From the IMG/VR virus record IMGVR_UViG_3300009129_000005, positions 59,389 to 123,388 of that record: 64,000 nucleotides of DNA, one strand, 5' to 3'. Origin of the DNA: a virus. A program made the position numbers and the translations under genes. Shown piece by piece: positions 44,588-54,145 of this stretch. The notes beneath the pieces were generated by a model. That model was not told where the DNA came from and searched no databases. It saw nothing but the letters and a program-made list of their open reading frames with translations. The number at the start of each line of letters is the position of its first letter. Position 1 is the first letter of the stretch.

Positions 44588-45202
44588 ATGAAAACATTAA
44601 ACGAAAACTCAATAGTTAAAGTAGAAGGACACGTTGTAATCACAGATGTTGATACAGGTGAAGTTTTACTTGACAAATATAACGCGATTAATTTTCAGAA
44701 CTTTGCATATGCTGTAGCGAAAGCTATGGCTAATCAAACAAATGTCTCTACTGGCAATGGATATTATATATCTAAACTAGCGTTTGGTTATGGAGGTACT
44801 GAGATTGACGTAAACGGAAATATGACATACAAAGATGCAAGAGTATCAGGTGAGTCAGTTGATGGATTGTATAACGCAAGTCCAGCAACAATAGGAGCTG
44901 ACCCGGCAGTAAGTCCATTACAAAAAGCAGTAACTACATTTACTGTTAACAATGCCGCTAATCAACCATACTCAGATTTAGAGTGTAAGGTTGTATTAGA
45001 CTACAACGAGCCAGACGCAACAGGACCAGCTACAGACAATGCATCAGACTTTGACGATGCAGACAGTTTTGTATTTGACGAAATTGCATTAATGACTAAT
45101 ACAGATACTTACTTAACACATTTAATATTCCATCCTATTCAAAAAAGTAATAACAGAAAATTAGAGATATTATATACTCTAAGAATTAGAGCAGGAGTTT
45201 AA
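44588..45202 (+). CDS. Virion structural protein, unassigned
   Basis: 204 residues, rich in beta strand, beginning MKTLNENSIVKVEGHVVITDVD, with FDEIALMTNTDTYLTHLIFHP near the C-terminus. This layout (short N-terminal strand, then a YGGTEID loop and a closing RIRAGV strand) is like small baseplate or fibre-attachment proteins; a gp8 or gp10 equivalent is possible but not shown. It has its own late box and is followed by two appendage genes. Confidence 0.6.
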   Translation: MKTLNENSIVKVEGHVVITDVDTGEVLLDKYNAINFQNFAYAVAKAMANQTNVSTGNGYYISKLAFGYGGTEIDVNGNMTYKDARVSGESVDGLYNASPATIGADPAVSPLQKAVTTFTVNNAANQPYSDLECKVVLDYNEPDATGPATDNASDFDDADSFVFDEIALMTNTDTYLTHLIFHPIQKSNNRKLEILYTLRIRAGV

Positions 45203-45204
45203 TT

Positions 45205-46149
45205 ATGGCATCAGGATATACAATTAGCAAACACGGTGTTACAGGCACTAATAATGGCGGAAGTTTTAATATCGCTGATGATACTGTAAACGTAACAGAT
45301 ACTAGTTTAAGTTTAGTGGGCAAGTATCATGTTGGATATGGTGCAGACATTGCACAAAACTCGGTTAGCTTATTAGAAAATTTTGCAAGTGACACAGAAC
45401 CATCTAATCCAATTGAAGGTCAACTATGGTGGCACCCAGCAGAAGAACAATTAAAGATAAGACATGACGGTGCATGGTTAGGAATAGATTCAGATTCAAA
45501 AGTAGCTACAGTAAAAGATACTCTGAACGTAAACCATACTGTAGTATTAACTAAAGTAAATGGTGTTTATGTTTCTTTAACAAGTTCAGATAATGCAGAT
45601 TGGATTATTAATGTATCTGAAACAACAATTGAACCTTACTTTAGAAATAACGGTTTAGTAGGTACAGCGGATAACGCAACTATTAAACCAGGTATTAATT
45701 TAAGTACAGATAGTACAAGAGGAATGAAGTTTCATGGAACAGCAACCACTGCACAATATGCTGACGTTGCAGAGCTTTATACATCTGATATAGAATATGC
45801 TCCAGGTACTGTCCTAACAAACAACACAGATGATTCACAAGAAGTTACCCAAACAACACATTCATTAGACAATAATGTTATTGGCGTAGTAACTACAGAC
45901 CCAGCATTATTAATGAATAGTGTATTGCCAGGAACTACGGTTGGGGTAGCATTACTTGGCAGAACACCATGTAAGGTTACCGGCGAAGTTACTAAGGGTG
46001 ATAGAATTATCAGTAGTGACGTTCCAGGACACGGTCAATCAGTAAACGCTGTTGAAGAATTTTCATATCAACATATTGTTGGCAGAGCGATTGAATCAAA
46101 AACAACTCCAGGCGAAGGTATAATAGAAGTAGTAATCGGAGTAAAGTAA
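45205..46149 (+). CDS. Short tail fibre-like protein with a C-terminal self-folding domain
   Basis: 314 residues; AGGAG before the ATG. N-terminal beta-rich part (TPSNPIEGQLWW-like phrase EPSNPIEGQLWWHPAE, common at fibre attachment domains) and a C-terminal domain starting near KFHGTATTAQYADVAELY, then YAPGTVL, GVVTTDPALLMN, VALLGRTPCKVTGEVTKGDRI, resembling the C-terminal domain of several phage fibre or head-fibre proteins. That domain may be an intramolecular chaperone-like cap. Role inferred: short fibre. Confidence 0.65.
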   Translation: MASGYTISKHGVTGTNNGGSFNIADDTVNVTDTSLSLVGKYHVGYGADIAQNSVSLLENFASDTEPSNPIEGQLWWHPAEEQLKIRHDGAWLGIDSDSKVATVKDTLNVNHTVVLTKVNGVYVSLTSSDNADWIINVSETTIEPYFRNNGLVGTADNATIKPGINLSTDSTRGMKFHGTATTAQYADVAELYTSDIEYAPGTVLTNNTDDSQEVTQTTHSLDNNVIGVVTTDPALLMNSVLPGTTVGVALLGRTPCKVTGEVTKGDRIISSDVPGHGQSVNAVEEFSYQHIVGRAIESKTTPGEGIIEVVIGVK

Positions 46150-47376
46150 ATGCTAACAAAGCCTTTACCAGTTGTCACAGGCGAACTAATTGAAGCCGAG
46201 CACTTAAATGATCTTGTTGCTTACTACAATGAGATTTGGAATACCCCTTCAACGGGCCCATTTGCATTTAATACTCATAACGATGCCACAGGTAACAATC
46301 TTGATAGAAGATTTGGCTGGGGGCAATCATTAGCAACAATTGTTCCAACTCCAATAGCATCTACTTCAGCAAATAGTTATAATGGAACAAAAGTAACTCT
46401 TAGTGATATTAATCAAATTACTGCTCAAATAAACGCAGGTGGATATCATAAAGAAGACGATCCAAGTCTTGCAGGGTTAATAGTACTTACTAGTTTTTCA
46501 GTAGGTGACAAAATTCCAACTACATTATATAATAGTGTATGCACTCACGCAGAAAATTTAACAACAAACAAATACAAAGTAGACTGGATTAATTTAAGTT
46601 TAGCAGAAGTCACATCAACAAACACAGCATCTTGGACAGAGGATCTAGAAGTAGTTCATAAATTTGCATTTACAGATTATAACGAAGCAAGATACTTTTT
46701 TAATAGTGGTGGTGAACTTACTTTTGAATTAACAATGGCATCGGGTGGAACAGCCGCCAATCAAATATGGCAAGATATATTTAATCAATTTGACAGCATT
46801 AGAATTGGTGCTGAAACTTGTAGAGTTGTTACTGATGATGACGCAGGTGAAACACAATGGGATGTTATAGGTACAAGTAGTATTAATAAAGGATTTTATA
46901 CTGGAATAATATATTCAGCCACACCAGCATTCAATACTATACTAGATGCAGGTGTTTTTAGTTATCTTGATAGTCCAACTAACGAAAATGCCTATGTTTA
47001 CATATACAGTGAGTATAACAGCAGAAGAATTAGAATACAATTAAAAGCAGATGAAGTAGGTGGAACTTTTAATGTATATGTTAAGGTTATACTAATTGAA
47101 GATGCTGATGATACGTTTGCTATTACACAAGCCATAACATTAGAATCTGGATATGTGCAACCAAGTACTACTCCATTAACAGCAGATACTAATAAATCAT
47201 TTATGACTGTAGGCAGTACAATGTATCAATTCTTAGAAAGAAATGCTCCTACTGTTACAGAAGAACAACCATGGACACCTGTAGATGCACCAGATGGTGA
47301 ACAATTAAATTGGGCATCAACTGACCCGGGTACTATATGGCAAAATACCGGCGGATCAAAATTCACTAAGATTTAA
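46150..47376 (+). CDS. Virion structural protein, unassigned
   Basis: 408 residues; CGGAG before the ATG, which directly follows the stop of the previous gene. The N-terminus (PLPVVTGELIEAEHLNDLVAYYNEIW) and SFSVGDKIPTTLYNSV suggest a two-part fold with repeated attachment helices; the middle and end are beta-rich and Thr/Asn-rich. It closes the late baseplate operon. I do not recognise a family. Confidence 0.6.
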   Translation: MLTKPLPVVTGELIEAEHLNDLVAYYNEIWNTPSTGPFAFNTHNDATGNNLDRRFGWGQSLATIVPTPIASTSANSYNGTKVTLSDINQITAQINAGGYHKEDDPSLAGLIVLTSFSVGDKIPTTLYNSVCTHAENLTTNKYKVDWINLSLAEVTSTNTASWTEDLEVVHKFAFTDYNEARYFFNSGGELTFELTMASGGTAANQIWQDIFNQFDSIRIGAETCRVVTDDDAGETQWDVIGTSSINKGFYTGIIYSATPAFNTILDAGVFSYLDSPTNENAYVYIYSEYNSRRIRIQLKADEVGGTFNVYVKVILIEDADDTFAITQAITLESGYVQPSTTPLTADTNKSFMTVGSTMYQFLERNAPTVTEEQPWTPVDAPDGEQLNWASTDPGTIWQNTGGSKFTKI

Positions 47377-47385
47377 CAAACCCCA

Positions 47386-47414
47386 TTGACAAACAAGACT
47401 AAATAGTGTATTAT
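47386..47414 (+). promoter_or_regulatory. Sigma70-type promoter at the head of the glycan operon
   Basis: TTGACA (47386-47391), 17-base spacer, TATTAT (47409-47414). A 20-base inverted repeat TATTATATA-CA-TATATAATA (47409-47428) covers the -10 and the start. An ACTAAATA octamer (47398-47405), a possible weak late box, lies in the spacer. Start near 47421, leader about 20 bases with AAAGGAG. Confidence 0.7.
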
Positions 47415-47440
47415 ATACATATATAATAAAGGAGTATTCT

Positions 47441-47788
47441 ATGGACGAAAGACTCGAGAAGGCACTAGAGTTTAGTAATTATGCTTTAACCATTAATAAT
47501 CAAAAAAGAAATATTAGAAATAGAGTTGCACAATTACAAATTGTACATCACTTAGGTGGTGTGTTTATTGCTAATCACGAAACAATTGCTTTTGTAAAGG
47601 CATTAATTGACTTAAAACATAAGAATTCTGTTGTTATTGATAGTAAAAACAATCCTATTACAGTAAAAAGTTTAAAGGATTTACTAGAAAAACTTGTAGA
47701 TGCATACACAAGTGCTACTACTGAATTTGATATTGAGAACGAAAAACTTAAGAAAGCACGAAACATTAAGAAAATAATGGATTGGTAA
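47441..47788 (+). CDS. Small helical protein, first gene of the glycan operon
   Basis: 115 residues; AAAGGAG before the ATG. Lys/Glu/Asn-rich, with three predicted helices (LEKALEFSNYALTINNQKRNI, NHETIAFVKALIDL, and a C-terminal coiled coil ENEKLKKARNIKKIM). It ends in TAATG shared with the first glycosyltransferase-like gene. I recall similar short proteins in marine T4-like phages, of unknown function. It could be either a late virion protein or a regulator. Confidence 0.65.
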   Translation: MDERLEKALEFSNYALTINNQKRNIRNRVAQLQIVHHLGGVFIANHETIAFVKALIDLKHKNSVVIDSKNNPITVKSLKDLLEKLVDAYTSATTEFDIENEKLKKARNIKKIMDW

Positions 47789-48687
47789 TGGGAGAAATTC
47801 TTGCACCAAAGGGCATATGCTTCTTTGCCTATAACAATGATCAACTAGACTATGTAAAAATGGCACTTACCGCTGGTAAGTATGCTAAGAAAAATTTACA
47901 TTTGCCTGTATGTTTAATTACAGATGATGGTTCTGAAAGTTGGCTAACCGAAAGTCAACCCAAAAAACTTATTAAAGAAGTGTTTGATTACATTGTGATT
48001 ACTAATGATAAGTTGAAAGAAAATCGCAGACGTCACTTTGATAGCCCGTGGTCGGAATTCGCTGCACAATTTAATAACAGTAACAAACATAAAATATATC
48101 AATACAGTCCATTTGAACAAACATTATTATTAGACATTGATTATATTGTAAAGACAGATGCATTATTAAAATACTTTGACAGCACCCATCCAGTATGTAT
48201 GTTTGATAATGCATTAACTATTAGAAACGAACTACCACTGTTACCTGAACGTTTCTTATATGATGCAGGAATTAAAATGTGGTGGAGTACTGTTGTTTAT
48301 TTTGATCGTAGTGATTGGAGTAAATTATTTTTTGATACGTGGGCACACGTAGCTGATAACTATGAATTCTATCAGTACTTGTATAACTTTCCAAGTAAGT
48401 TATTCCGTACAGACTATTGTGTAAGCATAGCAGTGCATATACTTGGCGGTATGCAAGAAACTCAAGTATCTCTAGGTAACTTTGATGATACTCCTATAGT
48501 GAACATGAGTCAGAAAGATGATATTATAGAAGCAAATGATATTAATGAATGGATAATGATTGCACATGATCAAAAAGAAGAATGGAAAAACATTTTAGTT
48601 AAAGTAGGTAAACAAGATATACATGTTATGAACAAGAGAGCATTTGAAAGAGTAATTCCAAAGTTAATGGAGACATTAAATGGATAA
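47788..48687 (+). CDS. Glycosyltransferase-like protein (GT-A type), copy 1
   Basis: 299 residues starting at MGEILAPKGICFFAYNN; the start overlaps the upstream stop. The GT-A order is visible: an N-terminal strand-helix, LPVCLITDDGSE, and QTLLLDIDYIVKTD, a DxD-like motif (D-I-D) at about residue 115. No signal peptide or membrane segment. Likely adds sugar to a phage or host product. Followed by a paralog with 8 bases of overlap. Confidence 0.65.
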   Translation: MGEILAPKGICFFAYNNDQLDYVKMALTAGKYAKKNLHLPVCLITDDGSESWLTESQPKKLIKEVFDYIVITNDKLKENRRRHFDSPWSEFAAQFNNSNKHKIYQYSPFEQTLLLDIDYIVKTDALLKYFDSTHPVCMFDNALTIRNELPLLPERFLYDAGIKMWWSTVVYFDRSDWSKLFFDTWAHVADNYEFYQYLYNFPSKLFRTDYCVSIAVHILGGMQETQVSLGNFDDTPIVNMSQKDDIIEANDINEWIMIAHDQKEEWKNILVKVGKQDIHVMNKRAFERVIPKLMETLNG

Positions 48688-49531
48688 GGAAGATAGAGGC
48701 TATGTAATATTGGCTATGCAAGACTTTGAATATGAACAAGCCACTGCTCTTGCATATAGTATTAAGATACATAACAAAGATGCTAGTGTTACATTAGTAA
48801 CTAACTATGTTGATCGTGTACCACATCATTACGAAGAAGCATTTGATTATTTGGTCGACTTGCCGTACCCTAGCAACGATATTACTAGAGTAAATGATTG
48901 GCAATTATATTGGGCTACTCCATATGTACATAACATTGTAATTGATTGTGCAAGTCTTGTAAAAGAGAATCATGATAGTATTTGGGAATACTTGGAAGAC
49001 CATTATGATATTTACTTTTTTAATCAATCATTTAATTTTAGAGGAACACAATTAGAAAACAAAACATTTAAATTACTTGAAGAAGAATATAAACTTAGTA
49101 CAGTATACTCACATATGTTTTACTTTAAACACGATACGGATTTAGCACTTGCATTTTTTAAACTAGCTGACGTGTATATGCAGAACTGGAGAGAAATTTT
49201 TGCACATTATATAGGAGAAGCACACCGCCCAAGTACATATGTTAATGACATAATGTATAGTTTATTAAACACAATAATATTATTTGAACAGCCGGCATTG
49301 CATAACAACATTATAAACACAATTAACATGCCAGCTACATTAATGGCAGGCGACATTGGGCAATGGGACAAATGGACTGATAGACTAAATGTTTGGAACA
49401 GCTATGGAGCAAAAGTAAAAATTCAAAACTTTGCAGTCGCTACCAATTTATATTATGGAGAACAAGAGTTCATGACGGAAGATATTTTTAATGGCCACCG
49501 AGACACTTATAGAGCAACAGCAAAACGTTAA
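48680..49531 (+). CDS. Glycosyltransferase-like paralog with altered DxD
   Basis: 283 residues. Same layout as the gene before it: GYVILAMQDFEYEQATALAYS, VTLVTNYVDR, then YVHNIVIDCASLVKEN in the place of LLLDIDYIVK. The second Asp of the DxD-like motif is replaced (D-C-A), so metal binding may be altered or lost. Tandem duplication with later change of function is likely. It is followed by an unrecognised gene with a 41-base overlap. Confidence 0.55.
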   Translation: MDKEDRGYVILAMQDFEYEQATALAYSIKIHNKDASVTLVTNYVDRVPHHYEEAFDYLVDLPYPSNDITRVNDWQLYWATPYVHNIVIDCASLVKENHDSIWEYLEDHYDIYFFNQSFNFRGTQLENKTFKLLEEEYKLSTVYSHMFYFKHDTDLALAFFKLADVYMQNWREIFAHYIGEAHRPSTYVNDIMYSLLNTIILFEQPALHNNIINTINMPATLMAGDIGQWDKWTDRLNVWNSYGAKVKIQNFAVATNLYYGEQEFMTEDIFNGHRDTYRATAKR

Positions 49532-50471
49532 ACGTTCTTACTTTATAGTATTTGATGAGAGCGGAAAGATACGTAAGATCAATAGCACCCCAATAACAAA
49601 GTTAAATGATAAAACATTAACTCAAATTGAAAGTACTAATCCAGTCTGTAAAAAACTTATTAAGGGCGAGGTTGGTTTAAAGAAGTATGGAATTATATGG
49701 GACATACTTAATGAGAAATGGGATATTGATCTTCGTCGTACTAAATTAGTGCTAGAGTTAAAGCATAATAAACTATTACCATTTGTATATGGAACTGATA
49801 TAACAACTACAGAAATGTTTGTTAATATATTTTATAATGATAATGTTGCTGTAGTACAAGTCAATAAAGATAAAATTAAACGTATTAAAAATTTAAGTGA
49901 TATAACAGAAATATCAACACACGAAACAGAGTTACTAGATATATACATTACAAGAAAGAATGATCCAGATTATTTAATTACTGTACTTAAATTAGATCCA
50001 TTAACTCTTTTTAGAACTGGGTTGCAAAAGATAGAACTTGGTATTACTGAACACGTAGACTGGCAAAATATTAGTATGTATACAAAGCCAGTGTTTAGTA
50101 ATTATGGTTGGAATTTATCAGACTCTATGGCAGACGTTCCTATAATAACAAACACAGTTTTACAGAAATCAAATAACAAAGATAAAAATAACATAAATAT
50201 TAACGTAGTAGATAATACTTTATATCTTAATAGTAAGTTAACTAAAGCACAAGAATATTATTTTGATGGACAGGCTGTACTACGTGTTGTTGTATGCGAC
50301 CATACTCCAGATAACTTAGTAGGTGCGTTTGAGGTACCTGTTAAACTTTTATTAGATAATGAAGTAAGCACGACAACAATAAACTTTAAATGGCCTAAAC
50401 AGCCATTGCTGTTATATAAAAATAATTATTTAACAGTTAGCACAGGAGATACACATGAGCAAAATGACTAG
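49491..50471 (+). CDS. Unknown protein in glycan operon
   Basis: 326 residues; GGAAG about 9 bases before the ATG, which lies in the end of the previous gene. Begins MATETLIEQQQNVKRSYFIVFDESGKIRKIN. Lys/Asn/Ile-rich with alternating strands, ending in a beta-like LLLYKNNYLTVSTG. No catalytic motif recognised. The long overlaps on both sides point to a genuine coupled gene. Virion or glycan-related role cannot be decided. Confidence 0.6.
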   Translation: MATETLIEQQQNVKRSYFIVFDESGKIRKINSTPITKLNDKTLTQIESTNPVCKKLIKGEVGLKKYGIIWDILNEKWDIDLRRTKLVLELKHNKLLPFVYGTDITTTEMFVNIFYNDNVAVVQVNKDKIKRIKNLSDITEISTHETELLDIYITRKNDPDYLITVLKLDPLTLFRTGLQKIELGITEHVDWQNISMYTKPVFSNYGWNLSDSMADVPIITNTVLQKSNNKDKNNININVVDNTLYLNSKLTKAQEYYFDGQAVLRVVVCDHTPDNLVGAFEVPVKLLLDNEVSTTTINFKWPKQPLLLYKNNYLTVSTGDTHEQND

Positions 50472-51441
50472 CATTAATGAGTTTGATATTGTATTCATTA
50501 GCTATGACGAACCAAATGCAGACGAAAACTATAATGATTTAATTAACAAAGCACCGTGGGCTAAACGTAGTCATGGAGTATTTGGAAGTGATGCGGCACA
50601 CAAGGCCGCGGCAGACTTAGCAGAAACAGATAGATTTATTGGAATTGATGCTGACAATATTGTACATGATGATTTCTTTGGTGTTGAAGTTGATATGAAA
50701 AAAGTTAGAGATACTGACGTTATTAGTTGGGCTGGAAAAAATATAGTTAATGGATTAGTATATGGCAACGGTGGGATTAAGTGTTGGCCTAAAGAAGTTG
50801 TGTATGGAATGCAAACACATGAGAACGCACCTAAGGGTGACAAGAGAGCACAAGTAGACTTTTGTTGGAATATTAATTACGTGCAAATGAATAATATTTA
50901 CTGTGATGTAATGAACAATGCTAGTCCACTACAAGCGTGGCGAGCAGGTTTCCGTGAAGGTGTTAAGATGGGATTAGTTAATGGTGATGTTATTGATCCT
51001 TTACAACTTAGAGAAAAGGTACACGACAAGAATTATAAACGATTGCTTACATGGATGAGTGTTGGTGATGATTGCGAAAACGGACTGTGGGCTATTTACG
51101 GTGCAAGGTTAGGATGTCATATGACAAACATTACTAGAGAAGATTGGGATTGGAAAAACGTTAGAGACTTTGATTGGCTAACTAAATTCTATCACAGTGA
51201 TGTGTTACCAAACTTTGAAGAGAGTAGTGATCAACTTTGTCCACGTACTGGAATGAAATGGAATTATAAAACATTACAAGATGAAAGTAATAGACTTGGT
51301 TATGAGCTACGTTCTAAATTAGATCTTGAAATTGCTGACTTAGGTAAAGAAGGCTCACGCTTCTTTAAGAAAGTATATATAAACCCTAGCAGAATGGGTG
51401 CTCAGATTAGAGAAGACCAAGTAGAAGATACATTGGAGTAA
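50455..51441 (+). CDS. GT-A type glycosyltransferase-like protein
   Basis: 328 residues; GGAG about 7 bases before the ATG. The N-terminus FDIVFISYDEPNADENYNDL is a nucleotide-sugar-binding strand, and TDRFIGIDADNIVHDDFF contains a clear DxD (IDADN, near residue 65), preceded by HKAAADLAE. The C-terminal half (WMSVGDDCENGLWAIYGARLG, NVRDFDWLTKFYHSD) is rich in Trp and Asp. Likely transfers a sugar from a nucleotide donor in the cytoplasm. Confidence 0.65.
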   Translation: MSKMTSINEFDIVFISYDEPNADENYNDLINKAPWAKRSHGVFGSDAAHKAAADLAETDRFIGIDADNIVHDDFFGVEVDMKKVRDTDVISWAGKNIVNGLVYGNGGIKCWPKEVVYGMQTHENAPKGDKRAQVDFCWNINYVQMNNIYCDVMNNASPLQAWRAGFREGVKMGLVNGDVIDPLQLREKVHDKNYKRLLTWMSVGDDCENGLWAIYGARLGCHMTNITREDWDWKNVRDFDWLTKFYHSDVLPNFEESSDQLCPRTGMKWNYKTLQDESNRLGYELRSKLDLEIADLGKEGSRFFKKVYINPSRMGAQIREDQVEDTLE

Positions 51442-51443
51442 TT

Positions 51444-52667
51444 ATGTCTAATACACGACAAAATCTGAGTCCAGGAGAATCATCAATTAGGTGGACAAAA
51501 GATCCTTTGTTTGGTAACGTATGGATTAAAGATACTACAGGACTAGACTTTGATGAAGATCCTGACTTGAGTGGTAAGTATTGTCAGAAACTTTACACAT
51601 GGTTTGAGGTTGATACGTATGGGAACGCCTGGATGTGTTGTCCTGCTTGGTTGCCTTATAGTATTGGTAATATATTAGAAAATAGCATAGAAGAACTTTG
51701 GAATGGCAAACGAGCACAGGAATTACGTAATCAAGTTTTTACTGGTAAGTGGAAATACTGTCAAGCTAGTTTTTGTCCATGGATACAAGGAGACCATCTT
51801 CCTGACATAAAAGATGTGTTATTAAAAGAAAACTCAACATTATATATTTCAGATGCAGAAATTAATGCATTACAAAATAAGTCATTAATATCTACACGAT
51901 TGCCTACAAACATTAACTTTAGTAATGATGAGAGTTGTAACTTAAGGTGCCCAAGCTGTAGAATAGAAAAAATATTATACACCGAAGGACCATTATATAA
52001 TAAACGAAAGAAAATTAATGATAAAATTATTGAGACATTTTTAACAACACCAACAGACAGACATTTTAGTATTTTTGTAACTGGCAGTGGAGATCCATGG
52101 GCTAGTAAAATTTATAGAGAAATGTTGTATAACATAGACGGAAACGACTTTCCTAATCTCGGAATTAGTATGCAAACAAATGGTGTTATGTATACTCCTA
52201 AATTATGGAATCGTATTAGTAAGATACATAAAAATTTAAGAGACTGTCGTATTAGTTTCGATGCTGGAACTAAAGAAACATACGAACACAAAACAAGATT
52301 AAATGGAGATTGGGATTTATTATTATCTAATTGTGATTTCTTAGATAAAAAAAGTAATGAGCTTTCTGGATTTAACATTCATTATGACTTTGTTGTACAG
52401 TATGACAACTACAAAGAAATGAAAAGATATATAAGGCTTGTGCAAGAACGTTTTCCTAATCACGCAGATATTTGTTTTAGCTTGGTTGCCGATTGGGGCA
52501 CATGGTCTGATACGTCTGCAGAAAATTATAACAGTAAATGTATATGGAAAAAAGATCATCCAGAGCATCAAAATTTTTTAAACATTTTAAAAGATCCTAT
52601 ATTTGATAGCAAAGGAGTTGTCTTAGGCAATTTAACATCAATGAGAAAGAAAGCGTTATCGCAATGA
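51444..52667 (+). CDS. Radical SAM enzyme 1 with N-terminal cysteine-rich domain
   Basis: 407 residues; TTGGAG upstream. The canonical CxxxCxxC is C165-NLR-C169-PS-C172. Before it a SPASM/twitch-like domain is seen (C47, C65, C66, C106, C111, with the phrase IGNILENSIEELWNGKRAQEL), so the auxiliary cluster domain precedes the barrel, the reverse of the common order. ISMQTNGVMYTPKLWNRI and CRISFDAG fit the barrel strands. Uses S-adenosylmethionine and iron-sulfur clusters for a radical reaction; substrate unknown. First of three consecutive such genes. Confidence 0.8.
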   Translation: MSNTRQNLSPGESSIRWTKDPLFGNVWIKDTTGLDFDEDPDLSGKYCQKLYTWFEVDTYGNAWMCCPAWLPYSIGNILENSIEELWNGKRAQELRNQVFTGKWKYCQASFCPWIQGDHLPDIKDVLLKENSTLYISDAEINALQNKSLISTRLPTNINFSNDESCNLRCPSCRIEKILYTEGPLYNKRKKINDKIIETFLTTPTDRHFSIFVTGSGDPWASKIYREMLYNIDGNDFPNLGISMQTNGVMYTPKLWNRISKIHKNLRDCRISFDAGTKETYEHKTRLNGDWDLLLSNCDFLDKKSNELSGFNIHYDFVVQYDNYKEMKRYIRLVQERFPNHADICFSLVADWGTWSDTSAENYNSKCIWKKDHPEHQNFLNILKDPIFDSKGVVLGNLTSMRKKALSQ

Positions 52668-54145
52668 ATGAAAACGAATTAAAACATGCATTAGTTATGA
52701 AAGACCGACTTAATAAAGTTGGTTCGGGATTCTGTTTGGCTAAGTGGGATCAGGTAACAATGCATTTACATAATGGCATGACTCATAGTTGCCATCACCC
52801 AGCACCTCATAAGATACCGTTGATAGAGATTGAAAATAACTATAAAGCAATTCATAATAGTAAAGAAAAAATCAGTGAACGACAAGCAATGATAAACGGA
52901 GAACGTCCTAGCCCTTGTAACTTTTGTTATAAAATGGAAGATAATAATTCTGAAGCAGTTAGTGATCGTTATCTCAAAAGTGCTAATCTATTTGAAAAGA
53001 GTTTTGATAAAATTGTTAAGAGCGGCACAGGAAAAGAATATGTTCCAGAGTATGTTGAGGTTAGTTTTAGTAATGTATGTAATTTAAAATGTACGTATTG
53101 TGGCCCACACTTTAGTAGCAAGTGGCAACAAGAACAAGAACAAGAAGAACCAATTATGTTACAAGATGAGCATGGACCTAATTGGGATTATCATAGTCTT
53201 GACTATCTTAAAAGCAAAGACGAACTTCCTATACCACATAAAGATCATAATCCATATGTTGAAGCATTTTGGAAATGGTGGCCTGAATTAAGAAACAATC
53301 TTAAAACTTTACGTGTTACTGGCGGCGAGCCTTTAATGGCAAAGGACACATTTAAACTTTTAAAAGAGTTAGAAAACATTCCAGCACCTGAAATGCAATT
53401 AGGAATAAACACAAATTTAAATGCTCCACAGAAAAATTGGGAACAACTAATAGACTTTATAAAGAAAAACGAACAGGAGAACCTTGTTAAGAAAATAACA
53501 TTGTATACTAGTTTAGACGGATGGGGAGAACAGGCAGAGTATATACGTAGTGGATTAGATTTTAAATTGCTATGGGATAGATTGCTTTATATAATTGAAG
53601 AGCATCCTTCAGTAGACAATACTATTATGACAGCGTACAGTGTATTAAGTTTACCAAGTTATAAAAAAATGCTTGAAGAAGTATTAGCTATAAAGAGAAA
53701 ACATAATATGTATAACGGAGGTCTAGAAAGTAGATTCTATCAATACAAAAACTGGATGCAAGAAAATGGAAACGGTGATTTCTTTGTTAGAGGTGAAAAG
53801 CCATGTAGTGTACATATAGATATTAGCCCTATACGTTTTCCTTGGTTTCTTAGTTTAGCAAGTGCCCCTAAAGAATTATCAATGCCTTATCTTTGGGATC
53901 AATATAAATTTATGATGGGAAATTTAACACTAGGCAACGACAACAGAAACTTTTATGACTTTGAAGCAGAAAAGATGGGTCGTGTAAATGACTTGGCTTT
54001 CTACAGAGAAATGTCAGATAAATGGTCAAGAATTAACATGTCTAATTTTAGAAAGTATATTGATACAATAGACAAACGTAGAGGTACTAACTTTTGTAAA
54101 GTATTTCCTGAACTAGAAGAATACTACAGAGGTTGCAATGAATAA
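52664..54145 (+). CDS. Radical SAM enzyme 2 with N-terminal cysteine-rich domain
   Basis: 493 residues, starting inside the end of enzyme 1 (ATGA). CxxxCxxC is C139-NLK-C143-TY-C146; LRVTGGEPLMA is the GGE motif that positions S-adenosylmethionine. N-terminal cysteines C24, C43, C85 and C88 (SPCNFCYKME) look like half of an auxiliary iron-sulfur site. The C-terminal part (SRFYQYKNWMQENGNGDFF) is unusual. Closely coupled to enzymes 1 and 3, so the three may act in series or on one substrate. Confidence 0.82.
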   Translation: MNENELKHALVMKDRLNKVGSGFCLAKWDQVTMHLHNGMTHSCHHPAPHKIPLIEIENNYKAIHNSKEKISERQAMINGERPSPCNFCYKMEDNNSEAVSDRYLKSANLFEKSFDKIVKSGTGKEYVPEYVEVSFSNVCNLKCTYCGPHFSSKWQQEQEQEEPIMLQDEHGPNWDYHSLDYLKSKDELPIPHKDHNPYVEAFWKWWPELRNNLKTLRVTGGEPLMAKDTFKLLKELENIPAPEMQLGINTNLNAPQKNWEQLIDFIKKNEQENLVKKITLYTSLDGWGEQAEYIRSGLDFKLLWDRLLYIIEEHPSVDNTIMTAYSVLSLPSYKKMLEEVLAIKRKHNMYNGGLESRFYQYKNWMQENGNGDFFVRGEKPCSVHIDISPIRFPWFLSLASAPKELSMPYLWDQYKFMMGNLTLGNDNRNFYDFEAEKMGRVNDLAFYREMSDKWSRINMSNFRKYIDTIDKRRGTNFCKVFPELEEYYRGCNE

